Position numbers and translations under genes: made by a program | The notes under the pieces: model-generated | Database searches by the model: none | What the model was told of the DNA's origin: nothing | What the model saw: the letters and a program-made list of their open reading frames with translations, nothing else | NCBI GenBank assembly: GCA_002311655.1 | Contig: DBYZ01000016.1 | Location: forward strand, 1-64,000 | Length of the DNA stretch: 64,000 nt | Source: Bacteroidales bacterium UBA1173 | GTDB taxonomy: Bacteria; Bacteroidota; Bacteroidia; Bacteroidales; F082 | Direction of reading: 5' to 3' | Shown here: in pieces, positions 23,762-32,925 of the stretch | How the letters are laid out: each line of letters begins with the position of its first letter | How positions within the stretch are numbered: position 1 is the first letter of the stretch

Positions 23762-24829
23762 ATGATTACAAAATCTTTACATTTCGGAAAGGCATTGAGT
23801 GCTGCCTTGTTAGTCATTCTGCTTGCAGTTGGAACAACAAAAGCATTCGCACAGACACAAGTTGCTACGTTACAACATGGCGATGACGTTAGCGTGTTTT
23901 ATGGAACCAATGCATTGGTACAAGCCCATGATGTTGCATCAACTGGTGATATTATTACATTATCAAGTGGTGAGTTTAAGGGTACTACAATAACAAAGGC
24001 TATTACATTGAGGGGTGCTGGTTGTTTCCTGGATACTATTACAGGAATATCGCCAACTTCAATTCGAAAAGGTTATGATTATTCTATGAAATTAGATATT
24101 GCTGATTTAAGCGAGAGTTTTACTATGGAAGGCATTATGGTGGACGGTGATGTGCAATTAAGCAATCTTCATAATGCAAAATTTGTTAAATGTGGTATTC
24201 ATCGTATTGTTGCTACTAATCAAAATGCTGATGTACAATATGTTCAGTTCGTTGACTGTATAATAAGCTTCTTGGGTGATTATTATGAGGATAACGTTTA
24301 TATGTATAATGTGCAGTTTTATAATTGTTTTGTAGTTCTTGATTGCGATGGAATAACTTACGAAAATAGTTTTGCGTTTACTAATTGTGTAGCTATGACT
24401 CATTATTTTGATGGTATATTAGCTCAAAATACGATTTTGTTTGGAGGAAGTACTGATAATCCCAACAGCTTGTTTTATAATTGTGTGAGTATTGGATATA
24501 CTGGTGGTAATTATTTTAGTTATCAAACAAATGACACAAATTTGCACTTTTATAGTTTTTCAGATGTTTTTGAATCTTTTCCTGGTTGTTCCTGGGGCAG
24601 TTGGGGTAGCTTAAACGGTTTTTCGTGGAATGAAAGATACGTCCTTAAGCCAGATTTTGCCGCGAGTTTTTTAGGTACAGACGGAACCCAAGTCGGTATT
24701 TATGGCGGATTGGCTCCATATAATCCAAGACCTAATTATATGGTTATGAAACGTGCCAATGTAGCCAATCAATCAACTGTTGACGGTAAATTAAGCGTTG
24801 AAATTGAGGTGGTGACAGAAGGTGAATAA
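23762..24829 (+). CDS. Secreted beta-helix-like protein
   Basis: A 355-aa protein with a signal peptide ending near GTTKAFAQ (residue ~30). The middle is a series of short beta-strand repeats rich in N, F, Y and C (YVQFVDCI, VQFYNCFVV, FAFTNCVAM). Such spacing suggests a right-handed parallel beta-helix as in polysaccharide-binding or polysaccharide-degrading secreted proteins. No catalytic residues or T9SS domain were recognised; it ends in LSVEIEVVTEGE. It is the first gene behind the structured leader and is followed after 20 nt by the 1622-aa T9SS gene. The coding sequence is markedly AT-rich compared with the pyr genes upstream. Confidence 0.7.
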   Translation: MITKSLHFGKALSAALLVILLAVGTTKAFAQTQVATLQHGDDVSVFYGTNALVQAHDVASTGDIITLSSGEFKGTTITKAITLRGAGCFLDTITGISPTSIRKGYDYSMKLDIADLSESFTMEGIMVDGDVQLSNLHNAKFVKCGIHRIVATNQNADVQYVQFVDCIISFLGDYYEDNVYMYNVQFYNCFVVLDCDGITYENSFAFTNCVAMTHYFDGILAQNTILFGGSTDNPNSLFYNCVSIGYTGGNYFSYQTNDTNLHFYSFSDVFESFPGCSWGSWGSLNGFSWNERYVLKPDFAASFLGTDGTQVGIYGGLAPYNPRPNYMVMKRANVANQSTVDGKLSVEIEVVTEGE

Positions 24830-24849
24830 TTATCAAAGACAATGCAGCT

Positions 24850-27800
24850 ATGAAGCGATTATGGATAATATTATGCTGCTTGTCGTTGTGTTTTGTGGTT
24901 GATGCTCAAATAGACTATAGTTGTAAATATTGGTTCGATCAGAATCATGCCCAGTCGGTAACATCAACATTCAACACCAACGAATGGCAGACAGAAATTG
25001 ATGTCGGACAACTTGCAGATGGTTTACACACTCTAAATCTGCAGGTGATGGATACTTCGATGATTTGGAGTTCACCACAAAGTTACATGTTTATCAAGAT
25101 ATCTCCAATGGAGTCGTTGATAGATCCGGTTAACATGGAGAATCTTGAGTATATATGTTGGTTTGACAAAGATTTTAATGATAAAAGAAATGCTTCTTTG
25201 GGTGATGGCAATCTTTTGTTTAATGTTTCAAATCTTGAGGATGGTTTACATACAATTAATATAATATTAAAAGGCGAAACATTGACATCTACAGATAGCT
25301 ACATGTTTATCAAGATATCTCCAATGGAATCGTTGATTGATCCAGTTAATATGGATAATCTTGAGTATATATGTTGGTTTGACCAAGATTTTAACAATAG
25401 AAGAAATGCAGCTCTGGGTGATGGCAATCTTTTGTTTAATGTTTCAAATCTTGAGGAAGGTTTACATACAATTAATATAATATTAAAAGGCGAGACATTG
25501 ACATCTACCGAAAGCTATAGTTTTATAAAAATATCAGAACAAGAGCCGTTGGTTCCGTCAGTTGATATGAGTAATCTCACATGCCATTACTGGTTTGATA
25601 GAAATTTCTCAAATCAACATACTATACCATTCGGAGATGGTAATTTTTTGTTTGAAGTATCTGATCTTGTTGATGGTTTGCACACTATAAACATAATGCT
25701 TGAGGGTGAGACTTTTGCATCAACACAAAGTTACATGTTCATTAAAGTGTCACCAATGGAACCACTTATTGGGTCAATTGACATGAGCAATCTTAATTAC
25801 CACTGTTGGTTTGATATGGATTATGAGCATAGAATAGTCAGTCCTGTTGGTAATGGTGGTATTATGTTAGATGTTGACAATGTCAGTGATGGTCTTCACA
25901 CTATTCACATTATGCTTGAGGGTGAAGCCTTGACGTCGGCGCAAACTTACATGTTTTATAAAAAACCAGAACTTGAAGATTTCGGCATTGCTAAATGGCA
26001 GTATTTTTTGAATGGAGATGTTTCTCAGATTCACACTTTCGAAATTTCTCCGGTTATCGACACTTTGGATATTATCACACTGCTGCCGGTGGAGACATGG
26101 CCTGTCCGTAGTTCGTGTTTCCATTTCCATCCCAATGGCGACGAGCCTTACCTTAATGCCAAAAACGAAGTCACATTCCGTTTCTGGAGCAATGATGATC
26201 GTGTGCTGGAGAAATCAGCATTCTTTGTCGATTATCAAGTGCAACAGGACATCGTAGCCAATGTTTTTGAGCGCAACACTACGGAAACCTTTGCCGCACC
26301 ACGCAACAACCAAATTACATGGTTCAAGTTGGATGCAGTTGTTGGTGATTCATTGGCATTTGTGGCCAACAAAGCCTGCACCATGCAACTTTTTGCACCA
26401 TCAGGCGAGGAAGTGTATGCGGCAACAGCTTCAGAAGCGATGACTATTGGCGGTTGCCATGCATGGGAAGACGGCACTTATTATTTGGCAGTGCATGATG
26501 TGACAGAAAGCGGAGAAACGATTTCGGTTACCTACAATTGGGTGTATCGTTATTCCATTTTGGCCTACGATGTGCATTTGGTAGGTAATGGCGGCTGTTC
26601 AACTATCACTTATCAGGGTAATGGTTTCAATAGTCTGTTAGATGCTTATTTGATAAATTACCAGAATGACACTATCCATCGTTTGGATATTGGGCATGAA
26701 AGCAATACGACCACAACCATAACTTTCAATTTCTATGAAGTGAATTTGGGTGTGTATGATGCTGTGTTTGAGTTTAATGATGAAGTCATTCACATCAGCA
26801 GTGCATTGGAAGTGCAGGAGCCTGTGGATATTGTGCTGACATCGACGGTAAACTATCCATCTACATATTTAAGGAGTCAAGGGACTGTAACTTATACATA
26901 TACGATTACTAATAATGGTAATATGTCGGCGTATGCAGTGCCGATTTTTGTCTATATTTCTTCACGAACAGCAAATGGTATTTCTCATTTGAAGTTTGAT
27001 GGTCTTGATTTAGCATCAGTGATTTCAAACATAAATATGGATTCATTGTCAAATAATGATGTTGCGCTTCTAAAAGAATGGTCTGAAGAAATTGGAGACG
27101 ATCACCACTTCTTTAGGTTGAGAACGATTGATGAAGATACAGGAGATTCTATTTTGGTTAGAAGTAATTTTTTCTATGCTAATATTGCACCTTTTGAAAC
27201 TAAGTCGTTGTTTCTTAATATTACTTCTGACGAACCAATAGATGTTTGGATGACTGTTCCTAATGATACAGTGCAACCAATTACACTAATTCCCAACCGA
27301 GGAAGAGGGCAGTATTGTTGTCATGCCGAACAATTACAATGTGTCTTGGATGTTGCATGCGGAGTGATTGATTTAGCGAATTTAGTTGCAAGTATGGCAG
27401 GTACTAATCCTGCAGATTGGGCTACAGACGCTGCAAATTGTATTTGTTCTGGTATCAGCTTGATTCATTCTAATGTAAGTAAGGTTTTCTGTGCAGATGT
27501 AGGTCCTGGAGATTTTTTTGATGGTTTGCGCTCAATACTTGATAAAAACTCTATACTTGGTTGGGCAATGTCATGTATACAATCCTTTATTCCTGGTGGA
27601 AGAATTGCTGACGTGGCTAAGGCGGTAGGTAATGGTTCAAGTATCTTTAGTTTTTTCGCACACTCGTTGACCGTGATGGATTGTGCAACTAGTTTGTTTG
27701 GGAAAAAACCTAATTGTCCGCCCGGAGATCCTAATGGTGGCAAATCTACTCCTGTTAACTCCCGCGACCCCAACGACATATATGGCTATCTCTCCGAATC

Positions 27801-29718
27801 AGGTAGCCACTACATGCTTCAAGAGATACAAAACATTCATTATGAAATTGAGTTTGAAAACGATACTACTTTGGCTACCGCCGCTGCGCATACCATCATC
27901 GTGCGCGACACACTGGATGCCACCAAGTTCGACTTGAACTCATTGGCTGCACAGAGTGTTACTGTAGGAAGTAAACGTATGGAACTCAACGGTGAACAAA
28001 CATTCGCCAAGACATTGGACATGCGTCCAGAGCTTTATGTCATTGCACAAGTTGAGCAGGATTACGATCCGGCAACTGGTATCATTCAATGGACAATATC
28101 GTCGTTAGACCCGATGACGATGGAACCAACAGACAATCCTTATCAGGGTGTGTTACCTGTCAACTATTTTGGCGACGGCGTTGGATTTATTGATTATAGT
28201 GTTAGCCTTAAGCAAACCTTTGCGGATGGAACCGAAATCAGCAACCGAGCAGGTATTATTTTCGATAGTGAAGAGTTGATAATGACACCAACTTGGACCA
28301 ATATCGTGGATGCAGTTAAGCCGACTTCAACTATTGTCGATGTAACTCAAGTAGCTGATACTCTTAACTTTACATTCTTGTCGGAAGATAATCGTTCTGG
28401 CGTTTGGTATCATACCTTATATTATAGGAACGATTCAACCGAGATGGAATGGAAAGTCAAGAAAAATCAGATTTTGGAGAACAATTATATCATGACCCTT
28501 GATGATTTACAAGTGACGGAATACTTCGTTTTGGCGACAGATTCGGCTTGTAATAGGGAAGAAAAGGATTTTATAGCTGAATATATTTATCTTCCTGATA
28601 ATATGACGCTACAGAATACGACTTTGGTTCAAGGTTGGAACTGGTGGTCAACCTATGTGGAACAAAATGATGTGGGCGGTTTGCAAATGATGGAGAACTC
28701 ATTGGGTAACAATGGTTTGACAATCAAATCGCAGGATGATTTCACCACTAATTATTTTGAAACCATAGGCTATAATTACTGGTATGGCGGTCTTGAAAGC
28801 GTTGATAATGAACAAGGATACATGATTAACACCAATACAACATGTAATGTAAAAATGATAGGTGTTCCGGCATCACCATCTGACCATCCAATTACACTTA
28901 CCCCTAATTGGAATTGGATAGGCTATCCTGTAAATCAGGCACAGTTACTTTCAGCGTCTCTAGGTGGTTTCCAACCAGAAGACAACGATGTGATGAAAAG
29001 CCATTCAGGTTTCGCGACATATTATGACGGTTATGGATGGTATCCAGACGATTTTATCATGACACCAGGTGAAGGTTATCTTTACAAATCAAACGCTACT
29101 AGTAACAAATTGTTGACTTATGTTTTGAACAGAGATGCTATTCCAGAAAAACCAACAAAAGAAGAGCGTAGTTGGACTCCTGTAATAAACAAATATGCAG
29201 GAAATATCAGCGTGATAGCTGTAGTTGAAGCTTCTGGTGTGGAACTTCGTGACAATGTGGAGATTGCGGCTTTTGTCAATGGGGAATGTAGGGGTAGTGC
29301 AATACTCCGCTATTTTGAACCAACCGACAGATATTATGCAATGTTGAGCATAGTTGGTGAGAATGGAGATGTTGTTGATTTTGAAATGTTAGACGCAAAA
29401 AGCGATTCGCATATTACATTACATACTAATGATGTGATTGGCAATCTCGGCAACCCAATGGTGCTTGGTTTTGGCAGTAATACCGTTGATTTGGAGGTAT
29501 ATCCTAATCCTGTGGATCGTGGTCAGGAGTTTTCCTTGGTTATACCACAATGGGAAAAACCTTCTGAAATCCTGATAACCAACGCTTTAGGTGAAATTGT
29601 GCGCAAAGAGTCGATTGTTGGTTCTACTGTTAAAGGTCTTGATACATCGGGCATTTATATGGTCAAAATTATTTGTGCATCAGGAAATGTTTACATGAAT
29701 AAGTTGATAGTGAAATAG
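24850..29718 (+). CDS. Large modular T9SS-sorted protein with 72-aa tandem repeats
   Basis: A 1622-aa secreted protein: signal peptide (1-19), then five YWFD/CWFD-containing repeats of ~72 aa (about 20-372). Beta-rich regions follow, then a segment with ten cysteines at about 818-960. Next is a domain starting SRDPNDIYGY with YEIEFENDTTLATAAAHTIIVRDTLD, a pattern seen in large exported proteins. A WNWWSTYVE..HPITLTPNWNWIGYP module (about 1260-1400), a NGECRGSA module (about 1440-1530) and a T9SS sorting domain (VYPNPVDRGQEF...GIYMVKI) complete it. The last two module types recur in other cargo proteins here. The likely role is surface or extracellular structure or adhesion; no enzyme motif was recognised. 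Confidence 0.85.
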   Translation: MKRLWIILCCLSLCFVVDAQIDYSCKYWFDQNHAQSVTSTFNTNEWQTEIDVGQLADGLHTLNLQVMDTSMIWSSPQSYMFIKISPMESLIDPVNMENLEYICWFDKDFNDKRNASLGDGNLLFNVSNLEDGLHTINIILKGETLTSTDSYMFIKISPMESLIDPVNMDNLEYICWFDQDFNNRRNAALGDGNLLFNVSNLEEGLHTINIILKGETLTSTESYSFIKISEQEPLVPSVDMSNLTCHYWFDRNFSNQHTIPFGDGNFLFEVSDLVDGLHTINIMLEGETFASTQSYMFIKVSPMEPLIGSIDMSNLNYHCWFDMDYEHRIVSPVGNGGIMLDVDNVSDGLHTIHIMLEGEALTSAQTYMFYKKPELEDFGIAKWQYFLNGDVSQIHTFEISPVIDTLDIITLLPVETWPVRSSCFHFHPNGDEPYLNAKNEVTFRFWSNDDRVLEKSAFFVDYQVQQDIVANVFERNTTETFAAPRNNQITWFKLDAVVGDSLAFVANKACTMQLFAPSGEEVYAATASEAMTIGGCHAWEDGTYYLAVHDVTESGETISVTYNWVYRYSILAYDVHLVGNGGCSTITYQGNGFNSLLDAYLINYQNDTIHRLDIGHESNTTTTITFNFYEVNLGVYDAVFEFNDEVIHISSALEVQEPVDIVLTSTVNYPSTYLRSQGTVTYTYTITNNGNMSAYAVPIFVYISSRTANGISHLKFDGLDLASVISNINMDSLSNNDVALLKEWSEEIGDDHHFFRLRTIDEDTGDSILVRSNFFYANIAPFETKSLFLNITSDEPIDVWMTVPNDTVQPITLIPNRGRGQYCCHAEQLQCVLDVACGVIDLANLVASMAGTNPADWATDAANCICSGISLIHSNVSKVFCADVGPGDFFDGLRSILDKNSILGWAMSCIQSFIPGGRIADVAKAVGNGSSIFSFFAHSLTVMDCATSLFGKKPNCPPGDPNGGKSTPVNSRDPNDIYGYLSESGSHYMLQEIQNIHYEIEFENDTTLATAAAHTIIVRDTLDATKFDLNSLAAQSVTVGSKRMELNGEQTFAKTLDMRPELYVIAQVEQDYDPATGIIQWTISSLDPMTMEPTDNPYQGVLPVNYFGDGVGFIDYSVSLKQTFADGTEISNRAGIIFDSEELIMTPTWTNIVDAVKPTSTIVDVTQVADTLNFTFLSEDNRSGVWYHTLYYRNDSTEMEWKVKKNQILENNYIMTLDDLQVTEYFVLATDSACNREEKDFIAEYIYLPDNMTLQNTTLVQGWNWWSTYVEQNDVGGLQMMENSLGNNGLTIKSQDDFTTNYFETIGYNYWYGGLESVDNEQGYMINTNTTCNVKMIGVPASPSDHPITLTPNWNWIGYPVNQAQLLSASLGGFQPEDNDVMKSHSGFATYYDGYGWYPDDFIMTPGEGYLYKSNATSNKLLTYVLNRDAIPEKPTKEERSWTPVINKYAGNISVIAVVEASGVELRDNVEIAAFVNGECRGSAILRYFEPTDRYYAMLSIVGENGDVVDFEMLDAKSDSHITLHTNDVIGNLGNPMVLGFGSNTVDLEVYPNPVDRGQEFSLVIPQWEKPSEILITNALGEIVRKESIVGSTVKGLDTSGIYMVKIICASGNVYMNKLIVK
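25101..25964 (+). repeat. Four 216-bp tandem repeats inside the 1622-aa gene
   Basis: Units begin at 25101, 25317, 25533 and 25749, exactly 216 bp (72 codons) apart. A shorter, degenerate unit lies upstream from about 24910. Units 1 and 2 are nearly identical at DNA level, indicating recent duplication, while units 3 and 4 are clearly diverged. Each unit carries a W-F-D core and ends in SYMFIK or similar. Confidence 0.85.
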
Positions 29719-29726
29719 TTATAAAA

Positions 29727-31571
29727 ATGAAAAAGATAATTCTTTTTATCATAATGTGTTGTGGCTTGTTCCTTGCAAAGGCACAGACACATTGGACTCC
29801 GGTCACTGGCATTGAAACGACCATGAGTGTGACGGGAATCATTATTATTGACGGAGTGGAACAGACATCCACACAGCTGGAAATCGGCGCATTTTGTGGT
29901 GATGAATGTCGCGGTGCTAAAAAAGCCGGATTCTTTCCTCCGACAAGCCAATATACTGTGCCAATTTCAATCGCCGGTCTGACTGGAGACTTGATAACTT
30001 TCAGAATCTATGACCACTCTCTCGGTGAAGAACTTGATTTGGAGTGCGAAAATACGATAACTTTTGAAGTCAATGCAGTTATTGGCACTATCGGAAACTG
30101 GTTCGAGTTCTCTTTCACAACACCTCTTCCGCCTGCATTTCATTTTGTTGTAGATGGAAATTGGAGCGATGAGTCCAACTGGCAAGGTGGAGCACTGCCA
30201 TCTTCGACAGATGCGGTTTCCATTGATGCTGATTGTATACTCGATATTACTGCCGAAGTTACCGACCTGACTGTCAGCGACGGCTTTTCTATGACAATTC
30301 AGAGCGGTAAAATTCTGACGGTTTCAGGTAATCTTATCAATGCTGACGTTGACGGTATCATTATGGAAGACGGCTCACAACTTCTTAATGAATCAGACAA
30401 TGTTAAAGCTTCTTATGAGAAGGACATCGATGCCTACACCTGCAAAGACTCGGATGGTTGGTACCTTATCTCGTCACCTGTAGATGAAATGCCAATATCA
30501 GAAAGTTCGTTTATCACCGAAGTGTATGATTTGTATCGTTATAAAGAAAGCACTTCTGTTTGGGAAAACTATCGCGCTGGGCATGCCGACTTTACTTATT
30601 TTGAAGATGGAAGAGGTTATCTGTTCGCGAATAGCAACACCTTTTCACCAGCTTTTAAAGGCGATTTGAATAATTATGACGCAGTGTTCCCGGTTACATG
30701 TGAAGCACAGAATACGCTTGCCGGATTCAATATTTTAGGCAATCCGTATCCACATGTCATATACAAGGGTGCAGGTGGTGCAATTGATGATGTGAGATTA
30801 GCTGCTGGATACTATTATTTGTCATTTAAAGGAGAATGGCTCGCACGTACTTTTGAAACGGCGATACAGCCTGGACAAGGTGTTTTGGTGAGAACGATAG
30901 CCAATGCTGATATTGTTATTGAAAAAACAAATGCTGAGGCGATAGCAGAGTCTTCATCAAAAGATGATATGAAACGATTGAAAATCAATGTTGTCGGTAA
31001 TGGAAAAGAAGATTGCGCTTTTGCATATCTGTGCAACGGTAATGGTCTTAATAAGGTTGGTCATAGAAACGAAACCGTGCCGTTGCTTTACATTCCACAT
31101 GGCGGCTCAGATTACGCGATTGCCATGCTTGGCGATGACACACAAACGTTTAATGTTGATTTTGAGGCGAAGACGGTTGGCATGTATACGTTGAGCGTTG
31201 AAACATTGGGCGACTTTGATTACCTTCATATCATCGACAAATTTACTGGCGCGGATGTTGATATGCTTGTGGAGGACAATTACTCGTTTGTAGCTTCTCC
31301 AACCGACAGCGAAAGCCGTTTTATGATAGTGTTGAGAGATTATTCAGGTGTCGGAGAGACTCCTACAATGTCTGATTTCGCATACATCGCAAACGGTGCA
31401 ATAATTGTAAATGGAGAAGGCACATTACAACTGATTGATATGATGGGTCGTGTTGTGAAAACTCAGGAAACATCAGGTGTAGAGACAATTTGTACACCAA
31501 CTTCTGGCGTGTATGTTGTGCGCATAATTTGTGGAAAAGATGTGAAAACCCAGAAAATTGTTGTGAGATGA
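29727..31571 (+). CDS. T9SS-sorted secreted protein with AFCGDECRG module
   Basis: A 614-aa protein with a signal peptide (MKKIILFIIMCCGLFLAKAQ). A beta module (about 20-130) is built around EIGAFCGDECRGA. A G8- or pectate-lyase-like strand region (about 135-210) follows, then a region homologous to the partial protein at 1-1041, and a C-terminal T9SS sorting domain (LQLIDMMGRVVKTQ, SGVYVVRI, KTQKIVVR). It lies 8 nt behind the 1622-aa gene and overlaps the next small gene by 4 nt (ATGA), implying translational coupling. The function is unknown; the partnership with a PLGSGL-tail protein is conserved at two loci in this window. Confidence 0.85.
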   Translation: MKKIILFIIMCCGLFLAKAQTHWTPVTGIETTMSVTGIIIIDGVEQTSTQLEIGAFCGDECRGAKKAGFFPPTSQYTVPISIAGLTGDLITFRIYDHSLGEELDLECENTITFEVNAVIGTIGNWFEFSFTTPLPPAFHFVVDGNWSDESNWQGGALPSSTDAVSIDADCILDITAEVTDLTVSDGFSMTIQSGKILTVSGNLINADVDGIIMEDGSQLLNESDNVKASYEKDIDAYTCKDSDGWYLISSPVDEMPISESSFITEVYDLYRYKESTSVWENYRAGHADFTYFEDGRGYLFANSNTFSPAFKGDLNNYDAVFPVTCEAQNTLAGFNILGNPYPHVIYKGAGGAIDDVRLAAGYYYLSFKGEWLARTFETAIQPGQGVLVRTIANADIVIEKTNAEAIAESSSKDDMKRLKINVVGNGKEDCAFAYLCNGNGLNKVGHRNETVPLLYIPHGGSDYAIAMLGDDTQTFNVDFEAKTVGMYTLSVETLGDFDYLHIIDKFTGADVDMLVEDNYSFVASPTDSESRFMIVLRDYSGVGETPTMSDFAYIANGAIIVNGEGTLQLIDMMGRVVKTQETSGVETICTPTSGVYVVRIICGKDVKTQKIVVR

Positions 31572-31819
31572 AAAAGATAATCATAATATTGACATTGTTT
31601 CTAAGCTTTAATGTTTGGGCGCAAAATGGTCGTAACGACAATTTTTTCACTAATTGGGACGACGTGAGCAACGGCATCGATAAGACTATAGACGAGGATT
31701 TGCCGCCTCTTCCAGGTGGTCACGGAGGCTCTGGAGATGTTCCGGCACCTCTTGGCTCCGGACTATTCATTCTTACTATCCTCGGTGCAGCATACGCGAT
31801 AAAACGTAGGGGCGAATAA
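31568..31819 (+). CDS. Small secreted protein with PLGSGL C-terminal tail (second copy)
   Basis: An 83-aa protein; the ATG at 31568 overlaps the upstream stop (ATGA). It has a signal peptide (MKKIIIILTLFLSFNVWAQ), a short acidic, aromatic middle with NFFTNWDD, and a Pro/Gly-rich segment (LPPLPGGHGGSGD). The tail is PAPLGSGLF-ILTILGAAYAI-KRRGE. It is paralogous in layout and tail to the protein at 1047-1295. The same frame extends upstream of 31568, but the ATGA overlap and the signal peptide fix this start. The final codons lie inside a palindrome shared with the 3' end of murB. Confidence 0.8.
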   Translation: MKKIIIILTLFLSFNVWAQNGRNDNFFTNWDDVSNGIDKTIDEDLPPLPGGHGGSGDVPAPLGSGLFILTILGAAYAIKRRGE

Positions 31820-31833
31820 TAATTCGCCCCTAC
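31806..31833. repeat. GTAGGGGCGAAT palindrome holding two convergent stop codons
   Basis: A perfect 12-bp inverted repeat GTAGGGGCGAAT (31806-31817) / ATTCGCCCCTAC (31822-31833) has a 4-nt loop. It encodes the last residues and stop of the PLGSGL gene on one strand and contains the murB stop (31830-31832) on the other. It may act as a terminator in both directions, although no T-tract is present. Confidence 0.7.
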
Positions 31834-32849
31834 ACGATATTAACCTCTGGTTTAATCTCAACACCAAATTTTGTTTGGACTGATTCTTGAATTTTCTTCA
31901 TCAAATCCAGAATTTCTTGAGGTTTGCCGCCACCGTAGTGGACCAAAACGAGCGCCTGCTTGTCCCAAACTCCAACGTGGTTTTCACGATGGCCTTTCCA
32001 ACCGGCACGGTCAATCAACCAACCAGAAGGAATTTTGATGAAATGGTCATCAACAGGATAAGAAGGCACGTCGGGATATAATGACTTGATTTCTTGATAT
32101 TTATCCATTGAAACAATCGCATTCTGGAAGAAACTTCCAACGCTGCCTACGACTCCAACTTCGGGTAACTTCTCCGCACGAATCGCCTTCACTGTCGCGG
32201 CGACATCTTTTAATGTTGGATTGGTTATATTGTTGGAAATTAAATAATTACGAATATTACCATAATCCAATTTCAATTCGCCATGTTTTTTTAGTTTAAA
32301 ATCAACGGCATATATCAACGGCCTAACTTCAAACTTCAAACTACAAACTCCAAACTGTTTAAAGATGGAATTTCTGTATGCGAACTGACATTCTTCGTTG
32401 CTGAAAACTTTTGTCTCGCCACTAACCAAATCAATCGTATGTACTTGATACACTGTGTCTTTCACTTCCGCACCATACGCCCCGATGTTTTGCACAGGTG
32501 CCGCCCCGACCTTGCCAGGAATATCGGCCAGGTTCTCCAAACCATACAGATTTTTCGAAACGGTGTAATCGACAAAATCTTTCCAAACTTCACCGCAATA
32601 ACTGCGAATCATGACGGTTTCATCGTTTTCCTCAAGGATTTCTATGCCTTTCAGATTTGGATATACCACAAAACCATCGTAAAACTCATCGGAAAACAGA
32701 ATGTTGCTGCCGCCAGATAGGATTAAGAAACGTGAAGAATTACCTAATAATTCTTTCACATCATCCAGCGTTTTCAATTCCTGAAAATACCGTGCTGTCA
32801 CGTCAAATCCGAATGTGTTTAGCTCCCGCAACGAAAAATTTTTCTCCAT
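31830..32849 (-). CDS. murB: UDP-N-acetylenolpyruvoylglucosamine reductase (MurB) with repeat-derived insertion
   Basis: It reduces UDP-GlcNAc-enolpyruvate to UDP-MurNAc using FAD and NADPH, the second committed step of peptidoglycan synthesis. The 339-aa protein shows the FAD-binding ILSGGSNILFSD, the GLENLADIPGKVGAAPVQNIGAYGAE segment, YRNSIFK, and the C-terminal GSVGSFFQNAIV and PSGWLIDRAGWKG. I chose the ATG at 32849, which fits a promoter at 32865-32894. Between NSIFK and VDFKL it contains the residues QFGVCSLKFEVRPL, encoded by a heptanucleotide array (32325-32356) of the kind otherwise found at stop codons. The catalytic regions look intact. Confidence 0.93.
   Translation of the reverse strand: MEKNFSLRELNTFGFDVTARYFQELKTLDDVKELLGNSSRFLILSGGSNILFSDEFYDGFVVYPNLKGIEILEENDETVMIRSYCGEVWKDFVDYTVSKNLYGLENLADIPGKVGAAPVQNIGAYGAEVKDTVYQVHTIDLVSGETKVFSNEECQFAYRNSIFKQFGVCSLKFEVRPLIYAVDFKLKKHGELKLDYGNIRNYLISNNITNPTLKDVAATVKAIRAEKLPEVGVVGSVGSFFQNAIVSMDKYQEIKSLYPDVPSYPVDDHFIKIPSGWLIDRAGWKGHRENHVGVWDKQALVLVHYGGGKPQEILDLMKKIQESVQTKFGVEIKPEVNIV
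32325..32356 (-). repeat. Heptanucleotide array inside the murB coding sequence
   Basis: The coding strand reads CAG TTTGGAG TTTGTAG TTTGAAG TTTGAAG TTAGG. It belongs to the same TTTGAAG array family as at 6933, 9799 and 11592, but with CAG where the other copies have the stop TAG. It is read in frame as QFGVCSLKFEVR. Confidence 0.8.
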
Positions 32850-32864
32850 TTCCGAAATTTTTTT

Positions 32865-32894
32865 CAAAAATAAACAAATTTTGTCAAACGACAA
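32865..32894 (-). promoter_or_regulatory. Promoter of murB
   Basis: On the minus strand there is a TTG (32892-32894), a 19-nt spacer and the -7 box TATTTTTG (32865-32872). The predicted start near 32859 supports the ATG at 32849. Confidence 0.6.
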
Positions 32895-32925
32895 CGGAAA
32901 ATCTGTAATTTTATAGCTTGAAATT

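Noticed and set aside
24842..24849. ATG at 24842 as an alternative start for the 1622-aa gene
   Set aside because: It is in a different frame; the ATG at 24850 is directly followed by a good signal peptide.
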